Shown here one piece after another: positions 17,608 to 25,494 of a stretch of DNA of 64,000 nt. The notes under the pieces are model-generated. The model was not told the origin of the DNA. It saw nothing but the letters and a program-made list of their open reading frames with translations, and made no database searches. This stretch comes from JBAZDC01 sp041654595. Lineage in GTDB: Bacteria; Pseudomonadota; Gammaproteobacteria; Burkholderiales; Burkholderiaceae_B. Positions within the stretch are counted from its first letter, which is position 1. Each line of letters begins with the position of its first letter. A program made the translations under genes and the position numbers. The stretch lies in assembly GCA_964551305.1 (NCBI GenBank), contig CAZKBT010000001.1:62001-126000 (forward strand), written 5' to 3'.

Positions 17608-18987
17608 CTACCCGTTACTCATCAAGGCATCATTTTTCACGACTATGGGCTGCTTGGCAAACAGGGCATAGAAGAAGCCGTCGCCGCCGGGTTGATCCCC
17701 CTGCGCCAAGGGCAGTATCTGGCCCGGCGCCGGCAGCCTCGCGGCATCGCCGTGCCGCCGCAGGAATTGCTGCGCCTGCCGCTCGCCTTCCAGCGGGAAA
17801 ATGGAACAGGTCGCATAGAGCAGATGTCCACCGGGCCTGACCGTGCGCCAAAGCGCATCGATGATGCGCCCTTGCAAGACGGCTGTTTTCTGGATGTCCT
17901 TTTCGCGCCGCAACCAGCGGATGTCAGGGTGGCGGCGCACGACCCCCGAAGCGGTGCACGGCACATCGGCCAGCACGGCGTCGAACGGACGGCCGTCCCA
18001 CCACTGGGCCACGTCCAGCGCATCCGCGCAGCGCACGGCGACCCGATCGCTTTCCAGGCCCAGCCGCCGCAGATTCTGATGAATCCGTTCCAGGCGCGAC
18101 GATTCGCAGTCCAGCGCCAGCAGCTCGATGTCCGCCCGCTCCAGCAGATGAGCCGTCTTGCCGCCGGGCGCGGCGCAGGCATCCAGCACGCGCATGCCGT
18201 CGGCCACGGGCAGCAGGCGCGCCGCGCGCTGCGCGGACAAATCCTGCACGGACCACCAACCCTCTTTGAAACCCGGCACCGCTTGTACCGGCAAGGGGTG
18301 CGCCAGCATCACGGCATCCGGCGCGGGCGACGTCGCCTCGATGCCCGCCTGCTCCAGCGCGGCAAGCACCTGTCCCACGCTTGCCCGGCGGCGGTTTACC
18401 CGCAGCGCCATGGGTCCGGGCAGATTGGCGTCGATCAGCAGCCGCTCCCAGTGTTCCGGATACGCCCGGCGCACCTGCTCGATCCACCAGCCGGGGTGGT
18501 TCCACCGCGCGACGGGATCCGCCAGGACATCGGCCAATATCGCGTCCCGATCCCGCAAAAAACGGCGCAGTGTCGCATTGAGCAAGCCCTTGTAGCCCGA
18601 CAGCCTGCGTTGGTTCGCCACGGCGCCGACCGCCTGGTCCACCACCGTATGCACCGCATAGACGGGCAGATCACGGCGATGCGCCATGCGTGCGTCCTGG
18701 TCCCTGTCCATCTGCGCGGCCGTATCCAGCAAAGCAAGCGCCACAAGCAGCAAGGCGTCGAACACAGGGTCGGGCGGCGTGCGTTCGACCAAAGCATGTT
18801 TTACCGCGTACGCCAATCCCAGCCTTCTCATGACGTGAAACGTCACGGCTTGCGTGGATGGGCGCAGCGCAGCGGGTGTTTCCGCCAGGCTGTCGGTCAG
18901 GGATCGGCCGTCCAGCACGTCGCGAACGCTCTGGGCGCTGGCTAAAAGCGTATCGGACAAGGCGACGCGTTCAGGCGTAGTGGACAT
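17608..18987 (-). CDS. rsmB: 16S rRNA (cytosine(967)-C5)-methyltransferase
   Basis: A 459-residue RsmB/Sun protein. The N-terminal 150 residues form the NusB-like RNA-binding domain. The catalytic domain has the SAM loop LDACAAPGGKTAHLLE, the PC motif LADVPCTASGVVRRHPDIRW and the second Cys in LLYATCSIFPLEGE. These two cysteines are the nucleophile and the resolving residue of m5C methyltransferases. It modifies C967 of 16S rRNA in the assembling small subunit. It is the first gene of the rsmB-DUF4390-ntrY-ntrX run and is followed by only three bases before the next gene. Fmt and Def, often next to RsmB in other bacteria, are at 22027-23507. Confidence 0.95.
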   Translation of the reverse strand: MSTTPERVALSDTLLASAQSVRDVLDGRSLTDSLAETPAALRPSTQAVTFHVMRRLGLAYAVKHALVERTPPDPVFDALLLVALALLDTAAQMDRDQDARMAHRRDLPVYAVHTVVDQAVGAVANQRRLSGYKGLLNATLRRFLRDRDAILADVLADPVARWNHPGWWIEQVRRAYPEHWERLLIDANLPGPMALRVNRRRASVGQVLAALEQAGIEATSPAPDAVMLAHPLPVQAVPGFKEGWWSVQDLSAQRAARLLPVADGMRVLDACAAPGGKTAHLLERADIELLALDCESSRLERIHQNLRRLGLESDRVAVRCADALDVAQWWDGRPFDAVLADVPCTASGVVRRHPDIRWLRREKDIQKTAVLQGRIIDALWRTVRPGGHLLYATCSIFPLEGERQAQQFLRRHGDAARLPAPGQILPLAQGDQPGGDGFFYALFAKQPIVVKNDALMSNG

Positions 18988-19168
18988 AGGAGAGTTGGAC
19001 AGTCAGGCCACGGCAAGGATGATGCCATGGCACTTTATCATCAAATCGGAGGCCGGCCGGCCCAATAGGGCACCTGAAACCCGGGGCGTCCATGGAACTG
19101 GTTCCGCGGGCTGGTTACTAAAAAGCTGAAGTCAGGAACAAAAGCTGAACAAACGAGGAAAAAGGCTC

Positions 19169-19645
19169 ATGTTTCACGCCCTCATCACCGAGGTTTCCGA
19201 CCGCTTGGGGCTTGGCGGCGACATCGACCTGCATGCCCATGCCCTGGATGTGCATTTCGAGGACGACGATCCCATACGAATCGACCATCATGGTGACCGC
19301 GACCTGATCAGCCTGACCGGATTCATCGGATTTTATCCGCCGCGAATGCTTCAGGATCGCTTGTTCGAGCACCTGCTGCAGGCCCACATCTACGGCCTGC
19401 TGACCGACGGCTGCGTATTCACGGTCGATTCCGAAGCAAGCAAGATTCTGCTATTTAAGGCGTTTTCCCTTGACTCGCTGGATGCGGGAAAAATGATACA
19501 AGCGTTGAAGGATTTTCGTCTGACCCTGCATACATGGAAAACCGCATACCGCGAAGGGAAAATCGTACCTGAAAACGCGATGGAAAAGCCGAATTCACAA
19601 TTTCATTCCCACTATTTCGAGCTGTTCAATCAGCAAATGAGCTAA
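19169..19645 (+). CDS. CesT-type type III secretion chaperone
   Basis: A small acidic 158-residue protein that starts at an ATG with AAGG six bases upstream. The pattern is that of class I effector chaperones: a first helix with LITEVSDRLGLGGDID, a strand HALDVHFEDDDPIRID, then the long second helix PRMLQDRLFEHLLQAHIYG, strands around CVFTVDSEASKILLFKAFSL, and a last helix KDFRLTLHTWKTAYREG. Such proteins dimerise in the cytoplasm and wrap the first 50-100 residues of one effector. The gene ends four bases before the next start, which points to that product as its client. No secretion apparatus genes are in the window. Confidence 0.75.
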   Translation: MFHALITEVSDRLGLGGDIDLHAHALDVHFEDDDPIRIDHHGDRDLISLTGFIGFYPPRMLQDRLFEHLLQAHIYGLLTDGCVFTVDSEASKILLFKAFSLDSLDAGKMIQALKDFRLTLHTWKTAYREGKIVPENAMEKPNSQFHSHYFELFNQQMS

Positions 19646-19649
19646 CAAA

Positions 19650-20555
19650 ATGACACAGATGATTAGTCCGAGGACGGATTTGACGTTCAACTATATACAA
19701 GAGTATGACAACGCGGCGCAATGCTTGCGCGACCAAGCCAGCGTGAAGAAATGCCTGCGAACAAAGAGGCCGGCAACCGAACAGATGGAGCCGAACGCCG
19801 TCGCCATCAAGCCGACCTCGATCGGGCACGGAATCGGAACGCTCAAGAAGCTGGCGGAGAAGCTGCTCGGCGTCGCAACCCACACACTGAACCAGGCGCA
19901 GCGCAACATCGTCGGGCTCTACTCGTCGACGCATGAAGATTCTGCGGAGATTTCGCGCATGACGGTGCTGGGCCAACTGCCCAACGACCCCGCATTCGGG
20001 AACGCGATCAACGCTGGCAACGGCGCACTATCGAAGAAGTTCGATAGCGCGATGACGGCAACGAAAATCGAAGAGCAAGAATGTGTAATGGAGCTGCTCG
20101 CCGGCATCGATCTGTCGAAACTGCAGCGGGACGGCAAGCCTCTGGAAATGACGCGAGGACAATTTCTGACCGCACTGATGCTGGGATGCCATTTCGTGGT
20201 GAACGACAACGGAATATTTGCAGACAGCCTACGGGATGTCGGTGGCGACCACATGGAGAAACGGGGCTCCAGCCACTATCTAAACTCGCCCCACCCTCAG
20301 TACGGCATGGATCTGCCCGCAGGCATCGGCCATCTGCTGGTCGGCAAGACCGAAACAGGCCAGACATTCTTCCAACTCGAAGCTCACGGCCTGGGCAACT
20401 CGCGGCAAACCTGGGGCGAATGGGTCTCGGAAGTCGGCGGGCATTCGCGCTCGTGGTTTCAACATGTGGGGTCCAGCTCCTCGTATGTTCAAATCGGCCC
20501 GCACGGCGCCATCGAAGGCAGCGAGAAAGACGGTAATCACGTGGTCATCGGCTGA
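19650..20555 (+). CDS. putative type III secreted effector encoded next to a chaperone
   Basis: A 301-residue protein not recognised as any known family. It begins MTQMISPRTDLTFNYIQEYD, polar and without a signal peptide, as expected of a secreted type III substrate. A first domain of about 170 residues is helical and charged. A second part contains YGMDLPAGIGHLLVGK, a predicted strand TFFQLEAHG and a Trp/His/Ser-rich end (WGEWVSEVGGHSRSW). No catalytic motif could be named. The four-base gap after the chaperone is the strongest evidence for the effector call. Base composition appears less GC-rich than neighbours. Other possibilities are an unrelated secreted protein or a toxin. Confidence 0.55.
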   Translation: MTQMISPRTDLTFNYIQEYDNAAQCLRDQASVKKCLRTKRPATEQMEPNAVAIKPTSIGHGIGTLKKLAEKLLGVATHTLNQAQRNIVGLYSSTHEDSAEISRMTVLGQLPNDPAFGNAINAGNGALSKKFDSAMTATKIEEQECVMELLAGIDLSKLQRDGKPLEMTRGQFLTALMLGCHFVVNDNGIFADSLRDVGGDHMEKRGSSHYLNSPHPQYGMDLPAGIGHLLVGKTETGQTFFQLEAHGLGNSRQTWGEWVSEVGGHSRSWFQHVGSSSSYVQIGPHGAIEGSEKDGNHVVIG

Positions 20556-20673
20556 CGGCTTCCTACCGGCATCGCTCCTTGGACCGGGGCCGCCCGCAAC
20601 AGGCTAAAATCGTTCCTGGCCCAGTTTTCTGCGGGCGCTTTGCGCGCCCGGCAATGCCGTATACGGAACCTTC

Positions 20674-22023
20674 ATGAAAAGCTCTTCAACATCGACAGCC
20701 GGTCAAAACGACACGCCGCGCGTCGGATTCGTGTCGCTTGGCTGTCCCAAGGCGCTGGTGGATTCCGAGCGCATCCTGACGCAATTGCGCACGGAAGGCT
20801 ATGCCATTACGCCAGATTACGACAATGCCGACGTCGTAGTGGTCAATACCTGCGGCTTCATCGACAGCGCCAAGGCCGAATCCCTGGACGCCATCGGCGA
20901 AGCCTTGGCCGAAAACGGCAGGGTCATCGTGACCGGCTGCATGGGCGTGGAAGAGGAAATGATACGCACACTGCATCCTTCCGTGCTGGCCGTGACCGGG
21001 CCCCAGCAATACGAACAGGTCGTGCGCGCCGTGCACGAGGCGGCGCCGCCCAAGCTGGACCACGATCCTTTCACCGACCTGGTCCCGCCGCAAGGCATCA
21101 AGCTGACGCCGCGCCACTACGCCTACCTGAAAATATCCGAAGGCTGCAACCACCGCTGCAGCTTCTGTATCATCCCGTCGATGCGCGGCGACTTGGTCAG
21201 CCGCCCCATCGGCGACGTCATGAGCGAAGCCGAGCGCCTGGTCAAGGCCGGGGTCAAGGAATTGCTGGTCGTCTCGCAGGACACCAGCGCATACGGCGTG
21301 GATGTCAAGTTTCGCAGCGGCTTCTGGAACGGCCGCCCCATCAAGACCCACATGACCCAGCTAGCCGACGCCCTGGCGGAATTCGGCGTATGGACGCGCC
21401 TGCACTACGTCTATCCCTATCCTCACGTCGACCAAGTCATTCCCTTGATGGCGCAAAGCAGGGTGCTGCCCTATCTGGACATTCCGTTCCAGCATGCCAG
21501 TCCACGCCTATTGAAATTGATGAAGCGCCCCGCGTTCGAAGACCGCACGCTGGCGCGCATCAAGCAATGGCGCGAAACCTGTCCCGATTTGACCTTGCGC
21601 TCCACCTTCATCGTCGGATTTCCCGGCGAGACCGAGGGCGAGTTCCAGTACTTGCTGGACTGGCTATCCGAAGCCCAGCTCGACCGCGTGGGCTGTTTCC
21701 AGTATTCGCCGGTGGAGGGCGCCTCGGCCAACGCGCTGCCCGACCCGGTTCCCGACGAGGTCAAGCAGGAACGCTGGGAACGTTTCATGGCGCATCAGCA
21801 AGCGATTTCGACCGAGCGCTTGAAACGCAAGATAGGCCGCGAGATCGACGTGCTGATCGACGAGATCGATGAAAACGGGCCGATAGGACGATCCAGCGCC
21901 GACGCGCCGGAGATCGACGGCAATGTGTTCGTGAATACGGAACACGCGCTCGAGCCCGGCGACATGGTGCGCGTGCGCGTCACCGACAGCGACGAATACG
22001 ATCTTTATGCGGACGCCGTCTGA
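20674..22023 (+). CDS. rimO: ribosomal protein S12 (aspartate) beta-methylthiotransferase
   Basis: A radical-SAM methylthiotransferase of 449 residues that modifies an Asp of ribosomal protein S12. The N-terminal UPF0004 domain has the three cluster cysteines in SLGCPKALVDSE, VNTCGFIDSAK and VTGCMGVEEE. The radical SAM cluster is CNHRCSFC near residue 154, followed by IPSMRGDLVSRP, the RimO-specific form that separates it from MiaB. A C-terminal TRAM domain ends around VRVRVTDSDEYDLYA. It is convergent with fmt, with four bases between the stop codons. Confidence 0.97.
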   Translation: MKSSSTSTAGQNDTPRVGFVSLGCPKALVDSERILTQLRTEGYAITPDYDNADVVVVNTCGFIDSAKAESLDAIGEALAENGRVIVTGCMGVEEEMIRTLHPSVLAVTGPQQYEQVVRAVHEAAPPKLDHDPFTDLVPPQGIKLTPRHYAYLKISEGCNHRCSFCIIPSMRGDLVSRPIGDVMSEAERLVKAGVKELLVVSQDTSAYGVDVKFRSGFWNGRPIKTHMTQLADALAEFGVWTRLHYVYPYPHVDQVIPLMAQSRVLPYLDIPFQHASPRLLKLMKRPAFEDRTLARIKQWRETCPDLTLRSTFIVGFPGETEGEFQYLLDWLSEAQLDRVGCFQYSPVEGASANALPDPVPDEVKQERWERFMAHQQAISTERLKRKIGREIDVLIDEIDENGPIGRSSADAPEIDGNVFVNTEHALEPGDMVRVRVTDSDEYDLYADAV

Positions 22024-22026
22024 GCG

Positions 22027-22995
22027 TCAGCGCTGCTGCCATCCCTGTATGAACACCTCCACGGGCTGGCGCTTGCCGCCCGCCTTTTGCAGGGCCGACA
22101 ACCGCAATACGCCCTGCCCCGTCGCCATATCGATGCCTTCGGGATGCACTTGCAGAACGTCGCCAGGCGCGGCTGCCTCCAGAGCCTGCGCCGAGACGCC
22201 CGCCTGATCCGGCGTCAACGCCTGCGCCTCCCAGACTTTCACCGGGTCGGCCAGGCCGGGCAGACGGGTCGTCGAGCCGGGGGCCGGATTGAACGCCCGG
22301 ATGCGCCGGGCCAGCACGGCGGCCGGCTGCCGATAATCCAGCACCGATTCCGACTTGTCCAGCTTGGCGGCATAGGTCACGCCCTCGGCGGGCTGCGCGG
22401 CTGTGGTCAATGCGGCGCGCTGCAAATCGTCGATCGCCTGCACGATGGCCTCGGCGCCCAACTCCGCCAACTCGTCGTGCAGGCGGGCCGCGGTATGGCG
22501 CTCATCGATGGGCAGGCTGCGCACCAGCAGCATGGCGCCGGTATCCAGGCCTTCGTCCATCTGCATGATCGTAATGCCGGTCTGCGCATCCCCCGCCTCG
22601 ATGGCCCGCTGTATGGGCGCCGCGCCGCGCCAGCGCGGCAACAGGCTGGCGTGGATGTTGAAGCAGCCGTGCATGGGCAAGGACAAGGTCCAGCCCGGCA
22701 GGATCAAGCCGTAGGCCGCGACCACCATCAGATCGGGCGCGGCATCCAGCAATGCCTGCCGGGCTTGCCGGGCGTCGTCGGGGTATTTGCCGTCCAGGCG
22801 CAGGCTGCGCGGCTGCGCGACGGGAATCCCCGCCGCCAGGGCGGCCTGCTTGACGGGGCTGGGGGTGAGCTTCAGGCCGCGGCCGGCGGGGCGGTCGGGC
22901 TGGGTCAGCACCAACGGCACGTCATGGCCGGCGGCGATGATGGCCTGCAGCGCACGGCGCGCGAATTCCGGCGTTCCGGCAAAAACGATGCGCAT
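22027..22995 (-). CDS. fmt: methionyl-tRNA formyltransferase
   Basis: It formylates initiator Met-tRNA with 10-formyl-tetrahydrofolate. The 322-residue length is normal. It starts MRIVFAGTPEFARRALQAII. The active-site Asn and His lie in CFNIHASLLPRWRGAAPIQRAI, and the metal-like loop in MQMDEGLDTGAMLL is conserved. A C-terminal OB-like domain binds tRNA. The start codon overlaps the def stop as TGATG, so the two genes are translationally coupled in the def-fmt order. Confidence 0.97.
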   Translation of the reverse strand: MRIVFAGTPEFARRALQAIIAAGHDVPLVLTQPDRPAGRGLKLTPSPVKQAALAAGIPVAQPRSLRLDGKYPDDARQARQALLDAAPDLMVVAAYGLILPGWTLSLPMHGCFNIHASLLPRWRGAAPIQRAIEAGDAQTGITIMQMDEGLDTGAMLLVRSLPIDERHTAARLHDELAELGAEAIVQAIDDLQRAALTTAAQPAEGVTYAAKLDKSESVLDYRQPAAVLARRIRAFNPAPGSTTRLPGLADPVKVWEAQALTPDQAGVSAQALEAAAPGDVLQVHPEGIDMATGQGVLRLSALQKAGGKRQPVEVFIQGWQQR

Positions 22996-23507
22996 CAGGC
23001 GTTGACCGCCTCGCGCTCCTGCTTGCGCAGGCGGGTTTTTATGCGGCTTTGCTTGAGCCGCGAAAGGTATTCGACGAAGACCTTGCCGTCCAGGTGGTCG
23101 ATTTCATGCTGAACACATACCGCCAGCAGGCCGTCGGCCTCGAACTCGTAGGGTTCTCCCTGCTCGTCCAGCGCCCGCGCGCGGATGCGGGCGGCGCGAC
23201 GCACTTCGTCGTACACGCCGGGCACGGAAAGGCAACCTTCTTCGTAGACCTGGGTGTCGTCGCTGCGCCAGGTGATTTCGGGATTGATCAAGACGCGCAG
23301 CTCATCGCTGTTTTCGGAAACGTCGATCACCACGACACGTTCATGCACATCCACTTGCGTCGCGGCCAAGCCGACGCCCGGCGCGTCATACATGGTCTGC
23401 GCCATGTCGCGCACCAGCTGACGTATCCGATCATCGACCTTCTGCACCGGCGCCGCCTTTTTGTGCAGGCGCGGATCCGGATAACGAAGAATGGGTAGCA
23501 ATGCCAT
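22995..23507 (-). CDS. def: peptide deformylase
   Basis: A 170-residue metalloenzyme that removes the N-formyl group from nascent proteins. All three motifs are intact: GVGLAATQ (motif I), EGCLSVPG (motif II, with the Cys ligand) and QHEIDHLDG (motif III, HExxH-type with the catalytic Glu). It starts MALLPILRYPDPRLHKKA. It precedes fmt on the minus strand, overlapping by one base. Confidence 0.97.
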   Translation of the reverse strand: MALLPILRYPDPRLHKKAAPVQKVDDRIRQLVRDMAQTMYDAPGVGLAATQVDVHERVVVIDVSENSDELRVLINPEITWRSDDTQVYEEGCLSVPGVYDEVRRAARIRARALDEQGEPYEFEADGLLAVCVQHEIDHLDGKVFVEYLSRLKQSRIKTRLRKQEREAVNA

Positions 23508-23598
23508 GGGGCCAAGTTTCCAAAAATGAATCTAAGCCCTTATGATAAAACAAAAAATGTCGCTACGCGCGCCTTCGTCGTGCCGGCCGGCATGCCGA

Positions 23599-25191
23599 TC
23601 ACTGGACGTAAGGATCCAAGCTGACGAGCACTTCGGCCCCCTTGCGCTCGATTCCTTGCGTGCCTGGCATGCCCCCTAGTTTTTCGCGCACCTCGACGAT
23701 TTTTCGGGCCACGGCTTCGCCAAAATTCTCGACGGCGGCCATGCGCTTCTCTATTTCGGCGCGATCATCCTTTTCGACCGCAAGCTCCCGTTCCTTTTTG
23801 GCGTGCTCCAGGACTTCCGCGACAACGCTGTGCGCGGCGCTCAGCCCATGGATCTTGATCGACCCGAGAAGCTCTTTCGACTTCAAATCTTGAAGGCCGC
23901 TCTCGCGCGCCACGTCCAGAAGCTGCTGTATAGGCTTGTAGACCACGTCTTGCAGCAGCCCTTTGTATACGTGCTCTTGCCTGAGGACTTCACCCGAGTG
24001 ATCGTCCGACCCGGTTGCCTTGCGGGTATTCAAGTAGTCAATACCATGTAGAACCATACTGCTTACGCTGTGCATGTCGGGCAGATACCCGTGGCCAAAG
24101 ATCGGGGGCGTCCCGTAGCGTTCGAACTTGACGAATATTTCCTCGTCTTTCAACTGGTCGTACAGCATGGCTCCACCTTCGCCCGGCAAGCAATATGACC
24201 TGTCATCCATACCTCGCTGCGTGGGCTTGCCGGTGTTGTACATCAGCATGGAATACGGCAGCTGGGCCGACGATCGCTCATTGAAATGAGAGGACACACG
24301 CTGATAAGAGTCCGAGGAACTATTCAAAAATTTATACAATCGATTGCCCGGGTCTTTCATCCGGAAAACCCCATTGCTGGGCATGGAGCTGCCCATGCTG
24401 TCCTCGCGCGCATGCGCGTCCAGATGGGCTCCCTGGGCCATCAAGTACCAGGCCAGGGCCCGCGTGTAATATAGGTCATTGGTAATTTGGAATCCCTTGT
24501 CTTCGCCAAGCGTGACCGTCAATGCAAGACGGGATTTCTCCGCGTCGCTGAGGCTGTCACCGGACGAATCTTCCAGCATCTCGCTCACCGTGATGGTCAT
24601 CAAGGGCGACTCGCCGTCCTGCCGGGCGTAACCGTTGCGGGACAAGGCTAACGCAAGGTGCTCGCCAAGCGCGATCGTTTTCTTCAAGTTGTCTTTTTCC
24701 AGGAAGCTTTCGCGCGCTTCCTTGATATAACCGTACCCATCGAAGTTCTCCAGGTCGTCCATCGCCTTGACATGCTCTAGCAGCTTATCCATGACGCCGT
24801 CGTCGTTCAAAATACTGCCGGGCACGGGCGTAAACAACGCCGCGTAGCGGGGATTGTTTATCGACTGGACGTCTTCAATGAAATCCGACGAACTTATCGA
24901 CGGGACGTCTTCAATGAAATCCGGCGAACTGCTCGACGACTGGCTGCAAGATGATTCCTGCACTCCGCTGTCTGCGTCTTCCCTTTGGATGATGACGAAA
25001 TCCGCAAGTTCCGCTTCCAGCCACCTGTCATATTCGACCTGCTCGGCATGGCTGCGCGATGATTCCTCGACACTGCCATCTTCGCGTTCCTCTTGGGAAT
25101 CGACGTCGCTGCCGGACGTCTCGGAATCATCGTTCGAATTGCCCCAGTAGTAGTTGAATGCGGAAGCGATCGAATTAGCTATGCTGTACAT
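23599..25191 (-). CDS. effector-like protein of unknown function with an internal tandem repeat
   Basis: A 530-residue protein with no recognised family. The ATG at 25191 has AAGGA five bases upstream. The first 20 residues (MYSIANSIASAFNYYWGNSN) are Ser/Asn-rich and lack a Sec signal. The next 100 are acidic and Ser-rich with a direct repeat of DFIEDV. The middle, about residues 150-370, is globular and contains RSYCLPGEGGAMLYDQL followed by EEIFVKFERYG. The C-terminal 150 residues are helical with heptad-like charge (KKERELAVEKDDRAEIEKRM). These traits fit a type III effector but no chaperone is adjacent. Base composition appears AT-richer than def or dprA beside it, which suggests horizontal acquisition. 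Confidence 0.6.
   Translation of the reverse strand: MYSIANSIASAFNYYWGNSNDDSETSGSDVDSQEEREDGSVEESSRSHAEQVEYDRWLEAELADFVIIQREDADSGVQESSCSQSSSSSPDFIEDVPSISSSDFIEDVQSINNPRYAALFTPVPGSILNDDGVMDKLLEHVKAMDDLENFDGYGYIKEARESFLEKDNLKKTIALGEHLALALSRNGYARQDGESPLMTITVSEMLEDSSGDSLSDAEKSRLALTVTLGEDKGFQITNDLYYTRALAWYLMAQGAHLDAHAREDSMGSSMPSNGVFRMKDPGNRLYKFLNSSSDSYQRVSSHFNERSSAQLPYSMLMYNTGKPTQRGMDDRSYCLPGEGGAMLYDQLKDEEIFVKFERYGTPPIFGHGYLPDMHSVSSMVLHGIDYLNTRKATGSDDHSGEVLRQEHVYKGLLQDVVYKPIQQLLDVARESGLQDLKSKELLGSIKIHGLSAAHSVVAEVLEHAKKERELAVEKDDRAEIEKRMAAVENFGEAVARKIVEVREKLGGMPGTQGIERKGAEVLVSLDPYVQ
24858..24929 (-). repeat. 36-bp tandem duplication inside the effector-like gene
   Basis: Two adjacent 36-base units, 24858-24893 and 24894-24929, differ at only two positions by my reading. 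The unit is 12 codons, so the frame is kept, and each copy encodes a D-F-I-E-D-V block. A weaker partial third copy may follow at 24930. Such repeats can expand or contract without breaking the gene. Confidence 0.85.
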
Positions 25192-25494
25192 GGAGATCCT
25201 TGTATCGGTCGAGTTGTCGGACGCGAAGGTCCAGACTATTAATCAGTACTACGGGATTGGCAAATTCCAGGGGGGTCTCGCGTTCGGCAAGTCATCCCAG
25301 GCGCATCATGCGGATCGGCCATTTGCCTGACATCGTGTTAGTGGCGGCAACGCCCGATGTGGTTCCCTTGCCGCGGCGAAAAAGCGCCGACGCGTGACCG
25401 CACGGCGATAGCCGAGGCATGCGGGGACTTCCGTACTGGACTCTTCGCTCCTGTTCGGCATCCGCCAGGCGCCCGGCCGTGCCAGACTCACGCC
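25192..25494. promoter_or_regulatory. divergent intergenic region between the effector-like gene and dprA
   Basis: About 300 bases. The half next to the effector-like gene is AT-richer and presumably carries its promoter; GGAAT and TACT elements on the minus strand at 25268-25264 and 25248-25245 may be part of it, but this is only a guess. The half next to dprA is GC-rich and its frame is open upstream of the chosen dprA start. No terminator or repeat was seen. Confidence 0.3.

Noticed and set aside
20632..20650. GC hairpin (CGGGCGC/GCGCCCG) just upstream of rimO as a terminator
   Set aside because: No T-run on either strand and it lies close to the rimO start; could equally be leader structure.
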